Shown: positions 58,718 to 64,000 of the stretch, piece by piece
Numbering within the stretch: position 1 is the first letter of the stretch
How the letters are laid out: the number at the start of each line of letters is the position of its first letter
DNA from: Leifsonia sp. Root227
Lineage (GTDB): Bacteria; Actinomycetota; Actinomycetes; Actinomycetales; Microbacteriaceae
Direction: 5' to 3'
NCBI RefSeq assembly: GCF_001428745.1
Contig: NZ_LMIO01000002.1
Coordinates: 310,001-374,000, forward strand
DNA: 64,000 nucleotides
Position numbers and translations under genes: made by a program
The notes under the pieces: model-generated
Told to the model about the DNA's origin: nothing
Seen by the model: only the letters and a program-made list of their open reading frames with translations
Database searches by the model: none

Positions 58718-59410
58718 CTAAACGAAAAGGTTCGCCCGCTCGAGGTCTTCCTGGAAGTCGACCTCGACCGCGTACAGGTCTGAAATGTCGACGGGCTCGA
58801 CGAGCAGGGCGTCCTGCTCGATCGCGAGCTCGATGCCGCGCTCGAAGTAGTCCTGGTCGCCGACGCGCTGCAGCTGACGGAGCAGGGCGGCCTTGTCGGT
58901 GCTCGACACGTAGTTGATGCCGACGGCCTCGCCGAGACCGTTCTTGACGGTCTTGGAAAGCTCCTGGATGTATCCCTCGGCGCCGGTGGTGTACTTGACC
59001 TCCTCGTCGGCGACCGACGAGGTGTTGACGGTGACGAAGGTCTGGTCGCGGTTGACCGTCGCGGCGGCGCGAACGAGGACGGCGGGGTCGAAGACGACGT
59101 CTCCGTTCATCCAGAGCACTCCGCCGTTGCCCGACGCCTGCAGGGCGCGCATGAGGCTCTTGGAGGTGTTGGTCTGGTCGTACTGCTCGTTGTAGACGAA
59201 GGATGCGTCCGGGAACGCTTCGATGATGTGCTCGAGCTTGTAGCCGACGACGATGGTGACCTTGGCGTCCTTGCCGAAGGCAGCGTGGATGTTGTCGAAC
59301 TGCTGCTGCATGATGGTGCGGCCGTCGCTGAGCTCGGTGAGCGGCTTCGGAAGGCTTCGTCCGAGGCGGCTGCCCATGCCGGCTGCCAGAATCACTACCT
59401 GGGTCGTCAC
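58718..59410 (-). CDS. sugar/alcohol-phosphate nucleotidyltransferase
   Basis: 230 residues of the NTP_transferase family: VVILAAGMGSRLGRSLPKPL (nucleotide loop with the activating Arg/Lys) and WMNGDVVFDP (Asp for metal), and a late EVDFQEDLERA. LicC/inositol-phosphate cytidylyltransferase-like proteins have this layout, so it may make the CDP-alcohol used by the CDP-alcohol phosphotransferase in this region (inference). GTG 59410 with AAGGAGAC upstream decides the start over 59464. Confidence 0.85.
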   Translation of the reverse strand: MTTQVVILAAGMGSRLGRSLPKPLTELSDGRTIMQQQFDNIHAAFGKDAKVTIVVGYKLEHIIEAFPDASFVYNEQYDQTNTSKSLMRALQASGNGGVLWMNGDVVFDPAVLVRAAATVNRDQTFVTVNTSSVADEEVKYTTGAEGYIQELSKTVKNGLGEAVGINYVSSTDKAALLRQLQRVGDQDYFERGIELAIEQDALLVEPVDISDLYAVEVDFQEDLERANLFV

Positions 59411-59811
59411 AATTGTCTCCTTGGGTTCCGTGCGGACTGGAGATGATGACCTGCTGGACACCACTTAACCGAAGTCTGGTAGAGGGTTCGCCCAGGGTTC
59501 AGCCGCACTTACGCGTATCGACACCCCTTCATGCCTCGACCAGAATACCGGCGCACCCTTTCGAGGGGCAGGGGTTGACCGATGTCGTTGTTGGGTCGTT
59601 ATGTTCCTCACAGGACTTTCCTAGGCTGCGGGACCCCGGCAGTTGGCGGGGTGGGGCTCACAACCCGCGGGCGGCTTGGTACGTTAGCTGGGTGAGTTCC
59701 GAGCAAGCGCGACCAGACAGCACCGAGCCGGTCACGGCGCGCACGCCGGCGGCTCCACGACGGAAGACGACAGACACGGCACCAAGCGCTGGGGAGCGGA
59801 CGGGGGACGAG
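59411..59811. other. 401-bp gap between nucleotidyltransferase and ABC ATPase
   Basis: It holds no convincing gene. A TTGACC (59575-59580) and TTATGT (59599-59604) pair 18 bp apart may be a plus-strand promoter, and TACGTT (59680-59685) stands seven bases before a GTG at 59692. If that GTG is used, the ABC ATPase would be 40 residues longer; codons there are less GC-rich at third positions, so I prefer 59812. Confidence 0.5.
59575..59604 (+). promoter_or_regulatory. putative promoter for the ABC transporter
   Basis: TTGACC and TTATGT separated by 18 bp, about 210 bp before the ATG at 59812. A second -10-like TACGTT lies at 59680. Confidence 0.3.
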
Positions 59812-60918
59812 ATGGCCGCGAATGCGACAGAGGGGGACGGCGTGACCTCGCCCCCGAAGAAAGCGGCCACGAAGCCGCAGGCGAAGCGCACGCCGGCCGT
59901 GAAGACGGCCGCTGCAGCGGCAGGATCGAGTACGCGCAGCGCATCGCCGCGCGCCCCGCGGACGACCAAGCCGCGCGCGACGAAGGCGGCTCTGCCCGTC
60001 GAGACCACCGCCACGATCGAGGTGGCTGCGCCCGCCGAGGTGGATGCGCCCGCCGAGGTGGCTGCGCCCGCCGAGGTGGCCGCACCTGCCGTCGCCGATG
60101 CGCCGGCCCAGCCTGCGGCATCCACCGTCGCAGCGACGCGTTCGACCCCGTCCTCCTCCGCCAGCGTGCTCAGCGTCACCGGCCTGTACAAGCGGTTCGG
60201 CGAGACCGTCGCCGTAGACGGCGTGTCGCTGGACGTGAAAGAGGGCTCCTTCTACGGCATCGTCGGCCCGAACGGCGCGGGCAAGACCACGACGCTCTCG
60301 ATGGTCACCGGCCTGTTGCGGCCGGACGCCGGGCAGGTGCTCGTGCACGGCATCGACGCCTGGTCCGACCCTGTGCGCGCAAAGCGCGCGATCGGCGTGC
60401 TCCCCGACAAGCTCCGCCTGTTCGACAGGCTGACCGGCGCCCAGCTGCTTCACTACTCGGGCACGCTCAGGGGCCTGAGCGCCAAGACCGTGCGCCTGCG
60501 CAGCGCCGACCTCGCGTCCGCGTTCGGCATCGAAGACGCCCTCGACCGCCTCGTCGCCGACTACTCCGCGGGAATGACCAAGAAGATCGCCCTCGCCGCT
60601 GCGATGATCCATTCGCCTCGGCTCCTGGTGCTCGACGAGCCGTTCGAGTCCGTCGACCCCGTGTCGGCGGCCAACGTGATCGAGATCCTGCAACGGTATG
60701 CGGCCGCCGGCGGAACGGTCGTGCTGTCCAGCCACGGCATGGACCTCATCCAGCGGGTGTGCGACAGCGTCGCGATCATCGTGCAGGGCAAGGTCCTCGC
60801 GGCGGGCACCATCGACGAGGTGCGCGGAGAGCAGACCCTCGAAGAGCGCTTCGTCGACCTGGCAGGCGGACGCAAGGCAGCGGAGGGCATGGAGTGGTTG
60901 CACAGTTTCTCGGACTGA
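59812..60918 (+). CDS. ABC transporter ATPase with Ala/Pro-rich N-terminal extension
   Basis: 368 residues. The first ~120 residues are Lys/Ala/Pro/Thr-rich with tandem AEVAAP repeats, probably disordered. The ATPase has Walker A GPNGAGKTT, signature YSAGMTKKIAL, Walker B LLVLDEPFE and switch SSHG. Similar to drug/antibiotic-type (DrrA, NatA) ABC subunits. GGGGGACG precedes ATG 59812. It overlaps its permease by 25 bases. Confidence 0.85.
   Translation: MAANATEGDGVTSPPKKAATKPQAKRTPAVKTAAAAAGSSTRSASPRAPRTTKPRATKAALPVETTATIEVAAPAEVDAPAEVAAPAEVAAPAVADAPAQPAASTVAATRSTPSSSASVLSVTGLYKRFGETVAVDGVSLDVKEGSFYGIVGPNGAGKTTTLSMVTGLLRPDAGQVLVHGIDAWSDPVRAKRAIGVLPDKLRLFDRLTGAQLLHYSGTLRGLSAKTVRLRSADLASAFGIEDALDRLVADYSAGMTKKIALAAAMIHSPRLLVLDEPFESVDPVSAANVIEILQRYAAAGGTVVLSSHGMDLIQRVCDSVAIIVQGKVLAAGTIDEVRGEQTLEERFVDLAGGRKAAEGMEWLHSFSD
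60019..60090. repeat. four tandem copies of an 18-bp unit
   Basis: GAGGTGGCTGCGCCCGCC repeats at 60019, 60037, 60055 and 60073, the second and fourth with small changes, encoding Glu-Val-Ala/Asp-Ala-Pro-Ala in the ATPase N-terminus. Copy number may vary between strains. Confidence 0.85.
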
Positions 60919-62471
60919 AGCTGCGCCTCATGGGCAACGCCTTCCGGCGGAGCCCGTGGCAGGTCGTCGGCCTGTCGGTCGGGCTGGTGTACGGCTTCCT
61001 CATCACGTTCGTCGTGGTGGGCAGCCTCATCGCCGCACGGTTCGTGCCGGACGTCGCCCAGGTGCATCACGTGCTGGTGGTCGTCGGCTCGATCGTCGTG
61101 GCCGGTTTCTTCCTGCTGCCGCTGGTCTTCGGCGTCGACGACACCCTGGACCCCCGGGCGTTCTCGCTGTTCGGCATCCCGAACCGCCAGCTCTCGACAG
61201 GGCTGCTGCTCGCGGCGCTGATCGGCATCCCGTCCATCGTGCTGAGCATCTGCGCTGTCGCGACGGTCGTCACCTGGTCGCGGGATGTCGGCACGACGCT
61301 CATCGCGATCGTGTCGGCCGTGCTGCTGGTGCTGACCTGCATCCTGGCCAGCCGCGTCTCGACCTCCGTTGCGTCGTTCCTGCTCGCCACGCGCAGGTCG
61401 CGGGAGTTCGGCGGCGTCATCGGAATCCTCATCATCGTGCTGATCGCGCCGGTCATCATTCTGCTGATCACGATCGACTGGGGCCGTGACGGTCTCGGCG
61501 TGCTGTCCGGATTCGCCGCCTGGCTCGGCTGGACGCCGCTCGGCGCGGTGTGGTCGGTGCCAGGCGAGGCGGCGGAGGGTGCGTGGGGCATCGCGGTGCT
61601 GAAGCTGGTCGTCGCCGCCGCGACGGTCGGGCTGCTGTGGCTGGCCTGGACGTCGCTGGTCGCGAAGATGCTCGTCACGCCGCAGCGGGAGGCGCACGCC
61701 AAGGCGTACCACGGCCTCGGCTGGTTCGGCAGGCTCAAGGGCGGCCCGACCGCGGCGATCGCCGCCAGGTCGATGACGTACTGGGGCCGCGATCCGCGCT
61801 ACTGGATCTCCCTGGTGATGATCCCCGTCGTTCCTGTCTTCGTCATTGTGGCGCTGACGCTGGCCGGGATCCCAGGGCACTATGTGTCGCTCGTGCCCCT
61901 GCCGCTGGTGTGCCTGTTCCTCGGCTGGACGATCCACAACGACGTCGCATACGACAGCACGGCCATCTGGCTGCACATCGTCTCCGGCACGCGCGGCATC
62001 GCGGACAGGGTCGGCAGGATGTTCCCTCCGGTGCTCATCGGCATCCCGGTCGTGGTGGTCGGTTCGATCATCACGGCCGCTGTCTACGGCGACTGGGCTG
62101 TGCTCCCCGCGGTCGGTGCGCTGAGCGGGGCGATCCTCCTGATCGGACTCGGTCTGTCGAGCCTGTTCTCTGCGCTGTTCCCGTATCCGGCGACCAAGCC
62201 AGGCGACAGTGCGTTCGCCCAGCCGCAGACCTCCGGCGCATCCGCAGCGCTGGTGCAGGCCTTGAGCTTCTTCGCGATCCTCCTTCTCGCGTCGCCGATC
62301 ATCGTGTTCCTGGTGCTCGGCCTGACGCTCAGCCCGTTCTGGTTGGGGATCGCCCCCGTCGCCGCCATCGTGCTCGGCTTCGGCTCCCTCTTCGGCGGCC
62401 TCTACCTCGGCGCGAAGGCGTTCGACCACCGGGGGCCCGAGCTGATGGCCTTCGCCAACCGCAACGACTGA
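60894..62471 (+). CDS. ABC transporter permease (large, ~12 helices)
   Basis: 525 residues, very hydrophobic, about twelve membrane segments in two groups of six separated by a hydrophilic stretch (about 260-300). No domain name recognised beyond an ABC-2-like permease. The GTG at 60894 has GGAGGG eight bases upstream and overlaps the ATPase gene by 25 bases, so both make one transporter. Substrate unknown. Confidence 0.78.
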   Translation: MVAQFLGLKLRLMGNAFRRSPWQVVGLSVGLVYGFLITFVVVGSLIAARFVPDVAQVHHVLVVVGSIVVAGFFLLPLVFGVDDTLDPRAFSLFGIPNRQLSTGLLLAALIGIPSIVLSICAVATVVTWSRDVGTTLIAIVSAVLLVLTCILASRVSTSVASFLLATRRSREFGGVIGILIIVLIAPVIILLITIDWGRDGLGVLSGFAAWLGWTPLGAVWSVPGEAAEGAWGIAVLKLVVAAATVGLLWLAWTSLVAKMLVTPQREAHAKAYHGLGWFGRLKGGPTAAIAARSMTYWGRDPRYWISLVMIPVVPVFVIVALTLAGIPGHYVSLVPLPLVCLFLGWTIHNDVAYDSTAIWLHIVSGTRGIADRVGRMFPPVLIGIPVVVVGSIITAAVYGDWAVLPAVGALSGAILLIGLGLSSLFSALFPYPATKPGDSAFAQPQTSGASAALVQALSFFAILLLASPIIVFLVLGLTLSPFWLGIAPVAAIVLGFGSLFGGLYLGAKAFDHRGPELMAFANRND

Positions 62472-62503
62472 GCAGGCCACGAGCATCCGGGCAGCATCGA
62501 ACG

Positions 62504-62509
62504 TAGACT
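62504..62509 (+). promoter_or_regulatory. putative -10 (TAGACT) of leaderless DUF3039 gene
   Basis: TAGACT, six bases, then ATG 62516; no Shine-Dalgarno. Confidence 0.45.
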
Positions 62510-62515
62510 GGATGC

Positions 62516-62800
62516 ATGTACGAGGACAGCATTTCGGAACCTGGTGGCCTGCCGGACGGCGGAGGAACGGCGACGCTCGACCGCGAGCTCGAAGAGCTTC
62601 TGCAGAACGAGGCCATCGAGCCGGGTGACCACGAGCGCTTCTCGCACTACGTCAAGAAGGAGCAGATCCTCGAGTCGGCCATGACGGGCAAGCCGGTCAA
62701 GGCGCTCTGCGGCAAGATGTGGACGCCTGGCCGTGACCCGCAGAAGTTCCCGGTCTGCCCGAGCTGCAAAGAGATCTACGAGAAGCTCCGCGACGAGTAG
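62516..62800 (+). CDS. DUF3039 protein
   Basis: 94 residues of the actinobacterial DUF3039 family. An acidic N-terminal half is followed by FSHYVKKEQILES and a zinc-ribbon-like C-terminus: ALCGKMWTPGRDP then VCPSCKEIY (Cys near 66, 81 and 84). Function unknown; in other Actinobacteria it also lies next to pncB. Convergent with pncB (15-bp gap). Confidence 0.85.
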   Translation: MYEDSISEPGGLPDGGGTATLDRELEELLQNEAIEPGDHERFSHYVKKEQILESAMTGKPVKALCGKMWTPGRDPQKFPVCPSCKEIYEKLRDE

Positions 62801-62815
62801 TCGAGCCTCAGAGTC

Positions 62816-64000
62816 TCAGACGTAGAGCGTCGGAAGCACGGGGTCGCCCCTGCTCACCCGGAGCGCCTGGTCGGGCAGCTCTGCCAAAGCCATTGCGCGG
62901 TGTTCCCGCGCCGCGACGGTTCCCGCCTGGCCGAGGTGTTCGCGGTGCACGACCCCGTCCGTGATGAGCGGCACGAGCAGGTCGCGTCCGCGATCCTCCA
63001 CGGATGCGCCGCGCTCGATCACGTGGATGGCCTCCGCAACAGCGGTGCCGTTCTCGTCCAGCCGCCGCACGGGATGCTTGCGGCCGCCGACCGTAGCCTT
63101 GCCGTCCGACTTCTTGGCCACGGAGATCCACTCGCCCGTGCCGTCCTCGCTGCGGTGCGCGACCAGCTTGTAGACCATGCCGGACGCCGGATGGCCGGAG
63201 CCGGTGACCACAGAGGTGCCGACGCCGTACGAGTCGACGGGGGAGGCGGCGAGCCCGGCGATGGTGAACTCGTCGAGGTCGTTGGTGACGGTGATCTTGG
63301 TGTTCACGGCGCCGAGGGCGTCGAGCTGGGCGCGCACGCGACGCACGAGGTTCGGCAGGTCGCCTGAGTCGAGCCTGACCGCGCCGAGCTCCGGGCCGGC
63401 GACCCGCACGGCGGTGTCGATCGCCGTCTCGACGTCGAAGGTGTCGACCAGCAGCGTCGTGCCTGGACCGAGTGCATCCACCTGGGCGCGGAAGGCGTCC
63501 TCCTCGCTGTCGTGCAGGAGGGTGAAGGCGTGCGCGGCGGTCCCCATCGTCGGGACGCCCCAGTGCCGTCCCGCCTCCAGGTTGGAGGTGGCGCTGAAAC
63601 CGGCGATGAACGCCGCCCGCGCCGCGGCGACCGCTGCCCGCTCGTTGGCGCGGCGCGACCCCATCTCGGCGACGGGGCGGCCACCGGCGGCCGTGACCAT
63701 CCTGGCGGCGGCGCTCGCGACGGCGGAGTCGTAGTTGAACACGCTGAGGATGAGCGTCTCGAGGATGACCCCTTCCGCGAACGGCGCGTCGACGACGAGG
63801 AACGGGGAACCGGGGAAGAACACCTCGCCCTCGCGGTAGCCGGCGATGGTGCCGCTGAACCGGTAGTTCGCGAGCCAGTCGATGGTCGCATCCCTGACCA
63901 CGCGGTTGTCGCGCAGGTATTCGAGCTCCGAGTCGCCGAAGCGGAACTGCTCGATGAGCTCGAGCAGGCGACCCGTCCCCGCCAGGATGCCGTAGCGGCG
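62816..64000 (-). CDS. pncB: nicotinate phosphoribosyltransferase (5' end outside window)
   Basis: 395 codons are visible and the frame is still open at base 64000, so the N-terminus (about 40 residues) is missing. The visible part begins RRYGILAGTGRLLELIEQ, contains AEMGSRRANERAAVAA, GVPTMGTAAHAF, LVDTFDVETAID, VRLDSGDLPNLVRRVR and VTNDLDEFTIAG with GVGTSVVTG (phosphate loop). The enzyme makes nicotinate mononucleotide from nicotinate, PRPP and ATP in NAD salvage. Similar to mycobacterial PncB1 (Rv1330c). Confidence 0.93.
   Translation of the reverse strand, partial: RRYGILAGTGRLLELIEQFRFGDSELEYLRDNRVVRDATIDWLANYRFSGTIAGYREGEVFFPGSPFLVVDAPFAEGVILETLILSVFNYDSAVASAAARMVTAAGGRPVAEMGSRRANERAAVAAARAAFIAGFSATSNLEAGRHWGVPTMGTAAHAFTLLHDSEEDAFRAQVDALGPGTTLLVDTFDVETAIDTAVRVAGPELGAVRLDSGDLPNLVRRVRAQLDALGAVNTKITVTNDLDEFTIAGLAASPVDSYGVGTSVVTGSGHPASGMVYKLVAHRSEDGTGEWISVAKKSDGKATVGGRKHPVRRLDENGTAVAEAIHVIERGASVEDRGRDLLVPLITDGVVHREHLGQAGTVAAREHRAMALAELPDQALRVSRGDPVLPTLYV

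Noticed and set aside
59692-59811. Longer ABC ATPase starting at GTG 59692
   Set aside because: A TACGTT hexamer is well placed for a leaderless start, but the 40 codons show lower third-position GC than the rest; kept only as an alternative.
60561-62486. A 641-codon open frame on the minus strand opposite the ABC permease
   Set aside because: Low-complexity His/Arg/Asp shadow; the plus strand encodes a coherent membrane protein.

Overview
The window is about 64 kb of GC-rich (roughly 70% by eye) bacterial chromosome, packed with genes that often overlap by 1-25 bases and frequently start with GTG. Several families are characteristic of Actinobacteria: DUF3107, DUF3039, an AdnAB-type helicase-nuclease pair, a UPF0182 membrane protein, a Lon-like PDZ protease and a DUF2342 metalloprotease. 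The strong preference for the hexamer GGATGC/GCATCC (Asp-Ala written GAT-GCG, Ala-Ser written GCA-TCC) and the gene content suggest a Microbacteriaceae member such as a Leifsonia relative; that assignment is inference. No insertion sequence, integrase, CRISPR array or rRNA gene was seen. One tRNA (initiator tRNA-fMet) is present.

Layout. 1-1.9 kb: end of a sugar-type MFS transporter, then a PLP-dependent decarboxylase/lyase. 1.9-5.6 kb: mrp, DUF1003, a PRC-MgtE_N-CBS protein and a general-stress-type membrane protein, a grouping I recall from other Actinobacteria. 5.7-10.9 kb: a histidine kinase fused to a degenerate receiver and a LuxR output domain, then a class II aldolase, a HAD phosphatase, dhaL and dhaK in one operon, with a palindrome in front. 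11-14.6 kb: Xaa-Pro aminopeptidase, a PHP phosphoesterase and a secreted lytic transglycosylase-like protein. 14.7-34.7 kb: a core block whose order resembles the mycobacterial rhlE-adnAB-nudC-uvrD2-UPF0182 region: DEAD-box helicase, ferritin-like protein, DUF3107, AdnA, AdnB, an APH-fold pseudokinase, NudC, UvrD2, a ThiF/cyclodehydratase-like protein, DUF2342 protease, PDZ-Lon protease, UPF0182.

34.9-42.7 kb is more mosaic: two ROK regulators, a stand-alone GH3 C-terminal-like domain, an isochorismatase-family hydrolase, a lower-GC gene of unknown function (38456-39772), a DUF2207 membrane protein and a PdxH-like oxidase. An initiator tRNA follows. 43.1-49.1 kb is the most unusual part: seven translationally coupled genes encoding a receiver-PIG-L deacetylase fusion, an ATP-grasp ligase, a PHP phosphoesterase, a 51-residue membrane protein, a stand-alone receiver, a membrane histidine kinase and a nitrilase-family amidase. 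This reads as a two-component system whose output is an enzyme inside a small-molecule or envelope-modifying pathway.

49.2-64 kb: an aminotransferase, an HtrA protease, and a surface-glycan cluster (two GT2 glycosyltransferases around a CDP-alcohol phosphotransferase; further on a polysaccharide ABC exporter and a nucleotidyltransferase) interrupted by EcsC-like, XRE and hypothetical genes with their own operators. It ends with a two-gene ABC transporter, DUF3039 and the 3' part of pncB. Many genes have a -10-like hexamer 6-8 nt before the start codon and no Shine-Dalgarno, pointing to extensive leaderless transcription.
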